Origin: Ampullaceana balthica
Taxonomy: Eukaryota; Mollusca; Gastropoda; Lymnaeidae
Length of the DNA: 64,000 nucleotides
Assembly (NCBI GenBank): GCA_944989445.1
Contig: CALYLW010000069.1
Coordinates: 62,001 to 126,000 of the forward strand
Direction: 5' to 3'
In this document: positions 1-11,892 of the stretch, piece by piece
Numbering within the stretch: position 1 is the first letter of the stretch
How the letters are laid out: each line of letters begins with the position of its first letter
Position numbers and translations under genes: made by a program
Notes under the pieces: generated by a model
Told to the model about the DNA's origin: nothing
What the model saw: only the letters and a program-made list of their open reading frames with translations
Databases searched by the model: none

Positions 1-518
1 AAGACATTTTGGGCCCCCAGCCCCAAACAAATGGACATTAGGAAATTAGTGCCCTATAGTATTTTAATATAGGCTATCAAGTTGTTATGTACCAAGTTTG
101 GTCAAGATCCATTCATTTTCCAAACAGCTAAGCCTTAAACTAATTTTTATATAGCTCTTTTAAGAAAAAATCCCCATTATGGGCCCCGGCGCCCCATGAG
201 TGTTAAATTAAAAAAAAAGTAGCCTATTACCATCCCGGGAGCGTACTCAAAAGTCTCCAAAATTTTCATGGCGATCGGATGAATGGTTTAGTCAGCTATA
301 ACAGAAATGCATACATACTTTGATTTTTATATTTATGACATGCAGACCCGTTGTGCGTTGCAACGATCTCAGTAAAAAGGAATACATATAGATAAAAAAG
401 AAATTACTTTAAGGGTCACCGGGCCCATCAGTTTAACATATGAAATTCGAAAATCTGTTCATTTCCATTACAAATATATAAATACTAGGGGCAAGTACCC
501 GGCTTTTCCCGGGTTTAA
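1..518. repeat. GGGCCC-rich interspersed repeat, fragment
   Basis: AT-rich repeat whose units alternate GGGCCC-flanked blocks with stretches such as CCAAGTTTGGTCAAGATCC and AACTAATTTTTATATAGCTC. The motifs recur at 1.5-3.1 kb, 13.1-13.5 kb and 14.9-19.3 kb. Near position 300 one unit ends with a CATACATA run followed by TTGATTTTTATAT, and the next begins CAGACCCGTTGTGCG, so units lie head to tail. There is no coding content. The class is not recognised. Confidence 0.75.
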
Positions 519-1116
519 CAACAACAGCAACAACAACAAAAACAACAACAGCAACAAAACAACAAAAACAATCATCAAAAACAAAACAACAACAAACAAC
601 AACTACAACAACAACAGCAACAACAACAAAGCAACAACAACAAAACAACTACAACAACAACAACAGCAACAACAACAGCAACAACAACAAAAACAACAAC
701 AGAAACAGCAACAGCAACAAAACAACAAAAACAAAACAACAACAAAAACAACAAAATCAACAACAAAACAACAATAAAACAACTACACCAACAACAGCAA
801 CAACAACAAAGCAACAACAACAAAACAACTACAACAGCAACAACAACAAAGCAACAACAACATGAAGGACATTGTCGTCGCAGGGCAAGGGATGTGGACA
901 ACAACAACAACAGCAAAAACAACACAAAAGCAACAACAAACAGCAACAACAACAAAAACAACAACAGCAACAACAACAAAAACAAAACAACAACAAAAAC
1001 ATCAACAACAAAACAACAACAAAACAACAACTACAACAGCAACAACAACAAAGCAACAACAACAAAACAACAACTACAACAACAAAAGCAACAACAAAAG
1101 CAACAACAACAAAAAA
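519..1116. repeat. CAA/CAG trinucleotide array
   Basis: About 600 bases of imperfect AAC/CAA repeats with interspersed CAG triplets, broken once near 862-900 by a short unique insert. Open frames in all registers (polyQ, polyN and polyT on +, polyV, polyL and polyC on -) are products of the repeat, not genes. The array sits inside the GGGCCC-rich repeat. Confidence 0.9.
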
Positions 1117-1199
1117 ATTATTTTATGGCGATAATCGCCTTCTTGTTAATCTCGACACCAAAATGTTTATTATTTTGCGTCATTATTTTACGTCTTAAT

Positions 1200-3130
1200 T
1201 TTCAATAATTTTTATTTTATATAGCTCATGTAAGGAAAAATTACATTTTGGGCCCCGGCCCCCAGTATCTTATATATATGGAACGAAACCTGTTTAATAA
1301 CCTTTCCGGTATAATTTTGTGTACGTGTACCAAATTTCACGTTATTTGGTTGTCTGGATCTTGAGTTATTAGGGAACAGACCACCAGACAGACAACAAAT
1401 GCGTCTTATATGTATAAAGATATTTATCTATTTTGCTCAATATCGTGTAAAATTGAATGGGGAATACAATACACGTATACTAAAATTTTAGTAAAAACAA
1501 ATTTAGGGCCCCCAGTCCCGAGGAAATGGACATTAGGAGTTCAGTGCCCTATAGTAATTTAATATAGACTCTTAAGTTTTTATATACCATGTTTGGTCAA
1601 AATCCAGTTATTTTCTCATTATCTAACAATTAAACTAATTTTTATTTAGCTAATATAAGAAAAAAAAATACATTAAGGGGCCCTCGGGCCCATTCGGTTC
1701 AAGATGTACATTTGGAAAACCTGTTCATTTAAATTCAGTTTCATCATCGATATATTTCTCAAGATCATTAAAAATAGAATGACAAATAATATCTCAAACA
1801 TATACGAAAAAAAGACATTTGGGAACCCTGGCCCAATCGATGTAAGATGTAAATTTCAACATTCTGTTCATTTTAAATCAGTTTCATCATGGATATATTT
1901 CTCAAGATCGTTAAAAATAGAATGGCAAATAATATCTCAAACATATTTGAAAAATAAGACATTGGGGCTCCAGTCCTGAACAATTGGATATTAGAAGTGC
2001 AATGCCCTTTTTTATTTTAATATGGGCTACCAAGTTTTTATATACAAAGTTTGGTTAAGATCCATTCATTTACTCAGTAGCTATTACATAAACTAATTTT
2101 TATATAGCTCATATAAGCAAAAAACGACATTAAGGGCCCCAGGGCCCAAATAGTGCAAGATGTCAAGTTCAAAACACCTGTTTATTTCAATCAATTTCAT
2201 AGCGGATATATTTCTCTATGTTTATCTGTATCTTTAATAATTGAATGGGGAATAAAATCTTAAATGTTTATGAAAAAAGACATTTTGGGCCCCCAGCCCC
2301 AAACAAATGAACATTAGGAAATTAGTGCGCTATAGTATTTCAATATTGGCTACCAAGTTTTTATATACAAAGTTTGGTTAAGTTAAGATCCATCAATTTA
2401 CCTAATTATTTTTATGTAGCTCATATAAGAAAAAATATTCTCATTATGGGCCCCCGGCGCCCCATGAGTGTTAAATTTTGCAAAAAAAGTTGCCTATTAT
2501 CATCCCGGGAGTGTACTCAAAAGTCTCCAAAAGTTTTATGGCGATCGGATGAATGGTTTAGTCAGCTATAACAGACATGCATACATACATACATACATTG
2601 ATTTTTATATATATAGATAAGATTAACAAAAACAACATTAAGGGCACCCGGGCCCAATCGGTGCTAGAAATTAACTTTAAAATACCTGTTCATTTCAATC
2701 TGGATCATGATAGATATATTAGTCAATGCTTTTCAAGATCGTGTAAATCATAAAGGGAATAAAGTATTTAACGCTTGCAAAAAAAAAGATTTTGGGCCCC
2801 TGGCCCCAAAGGAACGTACATTAGGAGTTCAATTCCATATGGTACTTTAATATAGGCTATCAAGTTGTTATGTACCAAGTTTGGTCAAGATCCATTCATT
2901 TTCCAAGCAGATAAGCCCAAAACTAATTTTTATGTAGCTCATATAAGAAAAAATTCTCATTAAGGGCCCCCGGCGGCCCATGAGTGTTAAATTTTGAAAA
3001 AAAGTAGCCTATTTCCATCCCGGGAGCGTACTCAAAAGTCTCCAAAAGTTTCATGGCGATCGGATGAATGGTTTAGTCAGCTATAGCAGACATGCATACA
3101 TACATACATTGATTTTTAAATCCTTTATAT
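1200..3130. repeat. GGGCCC-rich tandem repeat array
   Basis: Degenerate units, each with one block near GGGCCCCCAGCCCC followed by AATGGACATTAGGA, then TTTTAATATAGGCTA, and a second GGGCCC block. Blocks start near 1507, 1960, 2286 and 2794, so spacing here is about 320-510 bases and less regular than in the 16-18 kb array. One unit ends near 2570-2620 with a run of CATA tetramers and TTGATTTTTATATATATAG. No gene seen. Confidence 0.75.
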
Positions 3131-3132
3131 TA

Positions 3133-3625
3133 ACTCGTGGTGTCTGCGGCGGACCTTGCTTGCTTGCTTGCTTGCTTGTCGCCAAAACTTTTGATCGATT
3201 TTTAACCCACTTGCTCGCAAGATAGCGAGCTGAAATTTTGCAGGCAGTTTTGTACCGATGATAAAAACAACGTATCAAAATTTCAGATCGATCGCATGTA
3301 CCGTAATTAAATTATTGATTTTTTAGATTATTTTTATTTATTCCTATGTATCATGCTATTTTTTGAGATAGAGCGTCGCGTGCGTATATATGAAAACCTT
3401 TCTGTCGCGCAATAAGGTGCGTATTTTATTGACAGCTCTTTTTATAAACATATTCCTGATCGGTGCGCATTATATTAAACATGTTTTACGACACAACTTC
3501 AATTTTGTATTTCTGGATGGTCTGGCGCTGCGTATTATAATGAACATTCTTTTAGTTACTTCTCGTACATAAAGGATTTATAGTCAAAAACTTGGTTTTT
3601 TACGGGTTTTTCTTATTATATATTT
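3133..3625. repeat. Second dispersed repeat family with GCTT microsatellite, plus unassigned sequence
   Basis: 3133-3320 contains (GCTT)n followed by ATCGATTTTTAACCCA and TTTCAGATCGATCGCATG. A related copy lies in reverse orientation at 63345-63560 (GATCGATCTGAAATTTT). From 3340 to 3625 I see nothing beyond a 60-codon open frame without supporting features. Confidence 0.5.
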
Positions 3626-3935
3626 AGAAGATTAGTTGGGGAACACATGCACATAGCTCCTAAAATTCTGTCCATTATAAATTTACAAATGCAATTCAAA
3701 TATTACTTCCAGAACTTTTAAAGAACAAGCACCAATCACATCAAATTTGATCTTCTAAATGTTATTTTTTTAAAATAAATTTGGTAGTGCATAATGGGAA
3801 AGCAGGTGCACAATGAATGCTGGGCTTAGAACATCCTGTATGGATTATATTGTAAGAAAGTTGATATGAATTTAACTGCATAATTTCCAGCATACATCTA
3901 AAATTGAGGTATGAAAGCATATGCTTGCATTAGAG

Positions 3936-4092
3936 CAGGGGCAGTTTAAGATTGCACGTGGCCCCTGGCTGCAATTCCACCTGGGGCCCAGTCCAGCCAC
4001 CTTTATTGTACAATGTAATAAGTTTCGGCCCCTTATATCATTGGGGGCCCCTGGCTTTAACCCAATCAGCACCCCCCCTTAATCCGCCACTG
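3936..4092. mobile_element. hAT-type MITE (copy 1)
   Basis: 157-base non-coding element. Its ends are CAGGGGCAGTTTAAG and the complement of CAGTGGCGGATTAAG, and it is flanked by an exact 8-base duplication CATTAGAG (3928-3935 and 4093-4100). Terminal CA(G) and an 8-base target duplication are hAT hallmarks. It also lies at the matching place in copy 2, so it predates the separation of the copies. It sits about 70 bases upstream of exon E1. Confidence 0.85.
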
Positions 4093-4161
4093 CATTAGAG
4101 TATATACTTTTTGTTTTCCTGAGCTTTTTTGCACACTCAGAAAACTGTATGTTATTTTCAG

Positions 4162-7100
4162 ATGGCAAATCACAGTTACTCAACTATAGCTTTTCAATGG
4201 GAAACTTACACAAAAAGTTACATGATTGAAGTAGAACCTCCATTAGGAGAGCTCGGTAAGTCCAAATATTTAAGCATTCTATATTGGATGATTAATTCTA
4301 GTTTTATATCTTTGACAAATTTTATCAGATAACAATTGATCAAAAATGTTTTTTCAGATTTTTATGAATTTCTGTATTTTCTACATAAAACACATCTTTT
4401 ATTTGAAAACTTATATTTTATGTAGTTTTTTATATGTGTTATTGAAGAGTTGGCTTAATATTCTCCCATTAGATCCAGGTATGGCTATGGATTTGGAGAT
4501 ATGTATCACTGGAGTAGAACCTGGTCTTATCGACCATACTCTCATGTGTCATGTTGTTCACATGGAAGAACCTTTACCACTTCGCATACAAGCAGAGTTC
4601 AAAGTGAGTGTTTGACATAAATGAAAATACTAAATTGTTGTAAAATGTAGGCCTAGTAAACGATTAAAGGGTCAACTACCCTAATTTTCATTTTCTAAAG
4701 CATTAACATTTTCATGTTTACTGTTTTTTATTTGGTATATATGGACTTAGATACACTAAATGGGGGTACAAATTTAATAGTTTCCAAAATATTTACCCTG
4801 ACTGAGCAAAAATGGGAGTCGATGTTGAAAAATCATGGTGAAATAGGAATCATTTTATATAAAAGTCACAGGAGATACTGGTCTGACCTTTTGTTTTCAA
4901 CTTGCTATAAGTATATCAAACTTAATAACAAGGAGATTTTAGGTAATTAAAAAGAAAGGAGCTTTTTTTTTCAAGTAATTTTTGATAATTTTTTCCTCTT
5001 GGCTGCTTATTTTTTCTATTGGCATATAAACCAAAATACAACCATAGGCCGACTTGTCTACTTATGAATTATCTTTTTTTTTAGGGTCCAGAAATAAAAA
5101 TCCTTCAACCTGCAGTTAATTTTGGCTTGGTTCGTGTGGGTCAGTCAGAGTCCAGAGAAATCACCATCCTCAACACTTCGGCTATGAATATCAAGTTTTT
5201 TATATTTGAGTCCAAAGACAATGAAATAGAAAATGATGGTAAAAAAGTGGTAAGCAAATTTATCAATTTTCTTATTGTGATAAAAATAACATATTTTTCA
5301 ACATAAAGTGCCAGTCTTATAACTTTTTTAGTCAGGCAACATGTAGAAAAATTAAAGATTTATGTCACCATTTCATTAAGTTTATGATTATGGTTTCAGA
5401 TTTCAAGTGATGTGAAATTTATGGAGCTGAGTGGAGAAATCCCACCTTTAGAAAGGAAAACAATCCAGTTGATCTTTTCACCAAAGACAGCTCAAAATTT
5501 GAAGAGCTTTTGCAAAGTTCAATGTGATCAAGGCGAAACATGGTAAAAAAATTAATGTGCTTTTTCTTCCTTCAATTTTTCAAAATTATGCTTCTAATAC
5601 AAATTGAAACATCAAAAATAGTTTTTAAAAATCACAATATTGCAGGTTTTAAGGGTCTTTCAGCAGTTATTGTACTTTTAAAACATAATAAATAGAAATG
5701 CATAAAATAAGCATTCAATTTTTTGCATTTCTGTTTATTATGCGATGGACACAATGAATTATTTCGTTGTCAAACATTCAATTGTATTACAACAGCTGAA
5801 AAATTCATGGTGTCCACCGCACACCCCATACGTTTCATCTGAATATTTTATTTAAATGAAGTATAGAATCTCCCAACAGTTCAACTCTCTGCTGATCCCC
5901 AGTTTTGTTGCCTTGTATGGAGAGGCCCAGAATCCCATTGTGTGCTTTCTGGAGTGTGATCAAGTTCTTCCAGAGGTTTTCTTAGATGTTCCTAAAGTTT
6001 TTAATGTTGTGCTTCACAATCAGACTTTACTTCCTACAGTCTACAAGTGGGGACAGGTTTGTTGTGATCTGACTTAACATAATTTTTTATGTAGTTCCAA
6101 TTTATTTGCCAGTTAACTCTTGAGTTTCACTATGCCAATTATACAAGGGTTGCTTGAAATTTCATTGTATGAAATTCATTCCCTCTATGAACTCACTTTT
6201 TGAAAAAAAAATAAATAAAACATTCAAGATTAACAAGTCCTATCCAAATTTTGTTTGTTTGTTATCAATATCTTTTATAAATTTCTTTTAAAAATGATGA
6301 TGCAGACCATCTTTGCCTCATATGTGCTACTAGTTTCCCATAAACATTCACAACATAAACCAAATGTTAGTTAAGACATAAACATTCACAACATAAACCA
6401 AATGTTAGTTAAGACATAAACATTCACAACATAAACCAAATGTTAGTTAAGACATAAACATTCACAACATAAACCAAATGTTAGTTAAGACGTAAGAAGG
6501 AGATAAAATTATCTTTTTTTAAAAATGGGTCATTTTTTGTAACACGGAAAGATGAATTAAGATTTTCTCTTATTCTCCTTACTAAGGTGGAGGGCCTACA
6601 AAAGAACTTGTGTGAAGTTGAAGTGGAGGAAAGAGAAGGGAAGATACTCAGTTGGGAGCAAAAATCTATTACTATAAAATTCACACCTTTCAGTGCTGTA
6701 AGTTTATAGTGTCTTTAATTAAGTCAGAAGCTTATGATAATGTGAAGTTTACTTTAATGATAAACAAATACAGACATATCTTGAATTAAGTTGATTAAAA
6801 ATCATATTTTAATATACATTAAAGAAAGCAACTTGTAATGTCCAATTATTATATAAAGTGAACAATGTTCCCTCTAAGCTGCGCACCTGCATGGCCATGC
6901 AGATATCTGATGGCTACTGAGCAGAAGTTTTGAATTACCACACAGCAAATTTGGTAAAACTTTGCACACACATTTTTTACTGTGCACACGGACCAACAAA
7001 CATTAGAGTGTACATTGATAGTGAAGTCTTCTGACTGAGTTTCATACATCTAATATCTACTCCAACTTTTGTCATCGAACCCCATCATCTAACATTTACA

Positions 7101-10100
7101 GATTCAGTTCAATGAAATTCAAGTGCCCTGTTCTATTGAAGGACAACAAGAGCCGCTATACATCAACATCAGGTGTGATGTCAAAACATTACAGGTGACA
7201 TACAAGACATCATCAGACAGAAGCCAAGTCAGGTATGGTACTAATCACAATCCGTTTTTTCTCTAGGTAATAGTCAATCAAATTAACATTTCCACATGAA
7301 TAGATTCCCAATATTTGACCCAAATTAGATTATTAAAAAAACCTCCAATTTTTTTAACAGAAATTTGAATACTTATTTACTAAATATGTGGCATAATAGG
7401 CTATAGTTAGTTCTGGAGTGTCAAAGAAGTTTCCAGTGGCATATCAAAGTGTGTTGGAGTAGAGGGGAAGGGAGGAGGTCTCATTGAGATAGTTATAAAT
7501 GAAAGGTCATCATTATTTTGAAGGACAAACAACCAACCAATTGTGCTAAATTGCACATTTTTGTCAAGTAACTTTAGGAGATGAAAATTTCTCATATTGC
7601 GCAACCATTGTTTCTGCTTTTCAATAAATACTACATTGAGCTTGAGTAAACAGTAGTTAAGTCAATGTATAGATTTATTTTCATTGACATTTTTATGATA
7701 TGTAACTGTGCTTCATTAAATGATCCCATATGTAAGTCTTAGTTTTAAGGTCAAATTAATGCAAAAATATTGTGCAATAAGAGTAGTAAATTTATTGTTA
7801 CTGCCAATAATTTTCTATATAAAAGGGGCAACTGTAATAGATAAGATAAAAAAAAACAACTTTTTACAGGGTGTCATTTGAGTGGCCAAAACTTACAGAT
7901 GAATTAAATGATACCTGAAATATTTTTTAAAAAAATTAACGAAAATCCTTAAAATTTAAATTCTGTTTTTTGAAAGTATTATTTACCCTTATTGAAATCT
8001 TTTCTACAAAATCCAGCAATGAAATGTTGCTGAAGTTTGGAGACAGCGTAAGACTAGGTGAGTGTGTGACCAGGTACATTCACATCTACAACCAGACGGC
8101 CATCAGAGCCTCCTACAAGGTGGAAGCTGATTACCTTGTGGCGACTTTACCTGCACCGCCAGACATGAATGAAAACTACACAGCTCAAAGGTACTCTAAA
8201 ATGGAACACGTGGGTGTTGGTTGTAAATAGATTGAACAGTTATGTAAGACTCTGGGGTATTGGAGCTTTTTTATCCTCTATATATGACAAATCTTTAATC
8301 AGCTTTAAGTTAAAAACATCTTGTACATCCTGCTGAGATTTAGTATCTGACACCTTAGATTAAAACCCCCATCCCAGGTGAGAAAAATAAATTTTCTGGT
8401 TGCTCTTTGTTAATGAATGATTTGTTTTTGTGATGCTCTGAATGTCACCATTGTTATCATCAAACATCAAGAAGCTGGCTTTTAAAATGTCTTATACCAG
8501 TATTAATGAACAATAATATTTACAATTTTTCCATTGAAAAAAAAATTATTTTCTTTGTTTAGCAATAGAAGAAATTTGCTGACAAGAACCCCGAACATTG
8601 CTGATCCTTTGAGCAAAGCTCCTCAGAAATTAAAAGCAGGTAAGGAATAATCTTTAAGGAATACATTTTCACCAGGCTGCATCTAGATATCATGTCTTGC
8701 TATAAAAGTAAACATGCTCTACGAGTAAGAAAGGAAAATTAAATAGAAATCATTGTTGGTCATTGTTACATAAGGTTATTTTAAACTTTAACTTAACTAA
8801 TCATTTATGTGACTCGTCAAAGAGCAGCAAGTATTGAAAAATGATTTGGAAAATCAGTAACTGGGTATACAAATACAAATATAGGAAACATGATTACAAT
8901 TTGTAAATTTATTTATTATTAAACTTATTCTACAATATTGAACACAAAAATAAAAGGAGAGTTCTTAATTTGCATCAATCCACAAATAGAAATAAATACA
9001 TACACACTTACAGATTTGATCCAATAATAGCAGTATTTCATTAAAAACTGACAGCTAGCAACCTTGTTTTTGGGTCAGTGACCTATAAACATTGTAGTCA
9101 CTAAACAAATCAAAATGTTTAATTACAAGTGACTAGATAAAAACAAAACATTTTCTAAAAAAAATTTTAATTGAAGATTTCAACAAATTTGTCCTGAGAG
9201 AGGGTAAAGGGGCAGCATTTGTCCTACAGCCAGTCACTGGTCACCTGCAGCCATTTGGTGAGCAGATTATTGAGGTCACCGCCTTTAATGACATGTGGGG
9301 AACCTACAAGGACAAGATCCGTGTTAAGGTAAGTGTTGAATTACATTGTAAACAAAGAAAGTCAGTATGAATGGTGCTTGCTGCCATAAGAACTGTTGAG
9401 TGATTAACACCAGAGTTGTTAGATGACATGGCTTAAAATGAAATAAAAACGGAGGTGATGTTTTTTAATGTTAGCCTGTGGTATTGATGCTTTCTTTGAA
9501 GATTAAAACTTTGTTTTGAAGTTTGTTATTTTAGTGGAAGATTTTATTTCTATTCAGGTTGGAGATCTTGAGCCAGGAGTTATTGAAATGATTATGACTG
9601 TTATCGGCTGCCCATTGAGTTTCCAGATGACCATTGGTCAGCCTGATCAGAAGCCAATAGCAAGGTAAGGCTTCTTCTGGATAATCACCTTTTTGATTAC
9701 ATTTGTATTTTTGATGGGCTTAGAAGATTTTTGCAAAAATATATGCTTTAAAATGTTTCTTTCTTCCTGCAGTTGATTGTGTAGTTTCTTTCTTCCTGCA
9801 GTTGATTGTGTAGTTTCTGTCTTACTTCAGTTGATTGTGTAGTTTGAGTGATCATAAAAACATGTCTGTGTTGTTCTACAGATTTGGATGTCACATGACT
9901 GGAGGAACTCCGACAACAAGAAAACTGAAAATCAATAATTCCAGTCCTGTTGGTGAGTTTTAAAAAAAATTGACTCGAGTTGAAGTCATGCACTAAATTA
10001 TTAAACTGTTTACATTTATACTTTATCTGATATTGAATGAACAATGATCATGTCCTGCAGAATGATGTTCCTTTCCCAGAACACCAGTTTAAAAAGTGTA

Positions 10101-10721
10101 GCTATCTTTTAATACCAGAAACTTGTAAGGTTATATTGGTATTTTAAAACAGACATCCGCATTGACTGGCAGGGATTTGAGACATCATATGACTCGGAGA
10201 AGCTGATTGATTTCATAACATGTTTTGGTAGAAGTTTTCCACACGGTGTACAAAATCCAAAGAGTGAAGTCAGTGAAGACATGACACATGGTAATTGAAA
10301 TAATTAGTAGATATTTGAAATATCTTTTAAAAACTGAATTAGTAATTAAAACTCTTATAACTATTGGCTGTGGAGATAAAGAAAAAAATGGTTAAATTGT
10401 AATTTTAAAAAATATTCCAGTACTTTTAATATAAAACATTAAAAAAACTTTTCAACAAATTATTTATTTATTTATGTCAGAACATTAAGGAAATTAAAAT
10501 ATGATAAAATGGAGAAGGAAATATTTATAATCAAGCAATTTACCTATGACAGAATTTTTGTTATGACAAAAATATATTGTTGCATATTGTTTAGAAAAAA
10601 ACAAATCTTTAATCTAGAAACACCTGATGTTGATGACCCTGGGAAGATCGTGTCTTGTTTCTTAAGGCCACACGAAGGAAACCCAATGCTCCAGCCTTTT
10701 AGTTTCCAACCCAAGCAGATG
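4162..10721 (+). CDS. Ciliary ASH/MSP-domain protein (DLEC1/HYDIN-like), exons E1-E14, surplus copy 1
   Basis: Fourteen exons with consistent phases: 4162-4255, 4473-4603, 5085-5249, 5400-5542, 5903-6056, 6587-6697, 7102-7232, 8017-8190, 8563-8639, 9177-9328, 9558-9664, 9882-9952, 10153-10290, 10618-10721. All have AG acceptors and GT donors, and the joined frame has no stop. For E5 the acceptor must be CCCCAG before 5903, because the nearer upstream AG sites create a stop. The first exon begins with ATG, but its frame joins in phase 0 to the end of exon E0 (12556-12695), which lies downstream of this copy, so ATG here is probably an internal Met. The copy has no first or last exon of its own in the window. 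It differs from copy 2 at few codons (Gly/Asp in E3, Gln/Lys in E10, Pro/Thr in E14). It is either an alternative haplotype placed in tandem or a recent partial duplication. Confidence 0.8.
5684..5820. repeat. Two abutting intronic hairpins (copy 1)
   Basis: First hairpin 5684-5742: an arm near ATAATAAATAGAAATGCA is matched in reverse by TGCATTTCTGTTTATTAT. Second hairpin 5742-5820: GCGATGGACACAATGAATT is matched by AATTCATGGTGTCCACCGC. The two share the base at their junction. They lie in the intron between E4 and E5. They resemble small foldback or MITE relics, but no target duplication was identified. Confidence 0.65.
6350..6489. repeat. 38-base intronic minisatellite, 4 units (copy 1)
   Basis: Four near-perfect units of about 38 bases (ATAAACATTCACAACATA...AAATGTTAGTTAAGAC) in the intron before E6. 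The same place in copy 2 has five units. Confidence 0.9.
6863..7017. mobile_element. hAT-type MITE (copy 1)
   Basis: 155-base non-coding element with ends CAATGTTCCCTCTAA and TTAGAGTGTACATTG (imperfect inverted repeats). It is flanked by AAAGTGAA and ATAGTGAA, an 8-base target duplication with one mismatch. It contains an internal palindrome GCATGGCCATGC. It lies in the intron between E6 and E7 and is also present in copy 2. Confidence 0.75.
9757..9850. repeat. Splice-acceptor-like minisatellite, 3 units (copy 1)
   Basis: Units of about 30 bases, TTTCTTTCTTCCTGCAG followed by TTGATTGTGTAG. Two are near-exact and one is degenerate, immediately before the real acceptor of E12 (GTTCTACAG at 9881). 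Each exact unit looks like a strong 3' splice site. Copy 2 has one unit more. Confidence 0.85.
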
Positions 10722-10935
10722 GTAAAATGATTGACCTTTTCATTTAAATATGTTTCTCATGAATGTTGACAAAATTATTAATATTTTTGAAATAGAAGGG
10801 CTAACAGATTAATCTATATATGAAAACCTCTTTGGCTTACATCTTATCAGCTCACAGCATTTTGAACTTGTTCACCAAAAAAGATTGTAGAGTTTTTTTT
10901 TAATGGATTAGGAAAATCTATTTTTCCCACTATAG

Positions 10936-11035
10936 NNNNNNNNNNNNNNNNNNNNNNNNNNNNNNNNNNNNNNNNNNNNNNNNNNNNNNNNNNNNNNNNN
11001 NNNNNNNNNNNNNNNNNNNNNNNNNNNNNNNNNNN
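10936..11035. other. Assembly gap of 100 N
   Basis: Exactly 100 Ns, the usual placeholder for a gap of unknown length. It begins at the base where copy 1 loses homology, 11 bases before the point that corresponds to the hAT insertion in copy 2. Confidence 1.
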
Positions 11036-11700
11036 TTTATATATATTATGTATATTCATTTTTTATTCCTGCGGGGGAAGGGCCCAACACTATTTATTTG
11101 CCCGGGGGCCCAAAATGGTGTAAAGACGGCTCTGACTGTCAGCCATTTTATAGTTGACGTCTGCCGGTCAACATGAATTAATAAAATAAATTTTAATATT
11201 ACGCGGGAGATGTTTGTACGTAAAAAAATATATATAAATTATTATCAATTATTAATAATTTATTATTTATTACTAACATTTTTAAAAAATATTATAAATA
11301 TTTTTTAAAATTTTAATTGAATTTTTATAATGTAGATTAAAATTATTTTAATCGATATTTAATCGATAAATTTTTTAACGATTAATCGAGAAATTAATCG
11401 ATAATTTCCGCAGCCCTATTTTTAACCCATTGAAATCTGTCCTAGTTGTTATTTAGACTCATTTAGACTATTATGTTAGATTAGGTCCCTTAACAGAAAA
11501 GCAAAGAACCCACTCGATATGAAACAAATATACAACCAGAGCTAGAAAATATTGGGGTGAGAATTGGTAAAAACCAAGAGTTTTTTCAATTGTTCAAAGA
11601 TCTACATGAAGTCGCAACAATTAAAACAAATCAAGACTCATCAGAATGAGGATGCTTGAGGGAATGCTTCATTGTAGAGCAGCAAAAGTTTTAAACATGC
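11036..11700. other. Repeat-derived AT-rich stretch, no gene
   Basis: After the gap comes a GGGCCC/GGGGGCCC fragment (11070-11140), then very AT-rich sequence with several ATCGAT/TTAATCGA repeats (11340-11405). Nothing coding is supported. Confidence 0.5.
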
Positions 11701-11721
11701 ATAAAACTAAGAGAGTTTGAC

Positions 11722-11892
11722 TCATTGGTTTACCATGACTGAGATGGTCTGAAGAGATTGAATTACATCAGCTGGGTGTCTGATCATGGTGACAAACATG
11801 AGGGTGCAGGGCAGTGTCCTATGAGCTCCACTGATGATGAGGATAACATTGTTAGCAATATAAATTGATTTCCCTGTGCGGCTGCCTTGCTC
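11722..11892 (-). pseudogene. Possible terminal exon of an unidentified gene, antisense in the host intron
   Basis: On the minus strand an acceptor-like TTTTGTAG precedes an open stretch of 56 codons ending in TGA at 11722-11724. It starts EQGSRTGKSIYIANN and contains CTLMFVTMIRHPADVIQS, which looks protein-like rather than random. I do not recognise the family, although GSRTGKS resembles a nucleotide-binding loop. No further exon was found on this strand nearby. It could be a stray exon, a captured gene fragment or part of an old mobile element. Confidence 0.3.

Larger units (their letters stand above)
3625..10935 (+). repeat. Duplicated exon block, copy 1
   Basis: About 7.3 kb nearly identical to 19293-30265 once the 3.6 kb Tigger element in the latter is removed. 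Homology begins at TAGAAGATTA (3625 and 19293) and stops at CCCACTATAG (10935 and 30265), where an assembly gap starts in this copy. Both copies share introns, two hAT MITEs and minisatellites. They differ by scattered substitutions and small indels, and in minisatellite copy number (4 versus 5 units near 6.4/22.1 kb, 3 versus 4 near 9.8/29.1 kb). Confidence 0.95.

Noticed and set aside
433..1208. Poly-Val/Leu/Cys and poly-Gln/Asn/Thr frames
   Set aside because: They follow directly from the CAA/CAG repeat in each register. No start context or flanking gene.
3390..3572. 60-codon frame with a hydrophobic middle
   Set aside because: No homology recognised and no splice or promoter signal. It lies between repeats and looks random.
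4162..4164. ATG at the first base of E1 as the gene's true start
   Set aside because: E0 ends in phase 0 with the matching half of an ASH domain, and a splice acceptor immediately precedes the ATG, so it is best read as an internal Met. The annotation of copy 1 alone could make it look like a start.
5856..6077. E5 extended upstream to give a 73-residue frame
   Set aside because: The upstream part is out of phase with E4 (it would give a stop). The polypyrimidine tract and CCCCAG at 5901-5902 define the exon.
6350..6489. CRISPR-like array
   Set aside because: The 38-base units are contiguous without spacers, in a eukaryotic intron.
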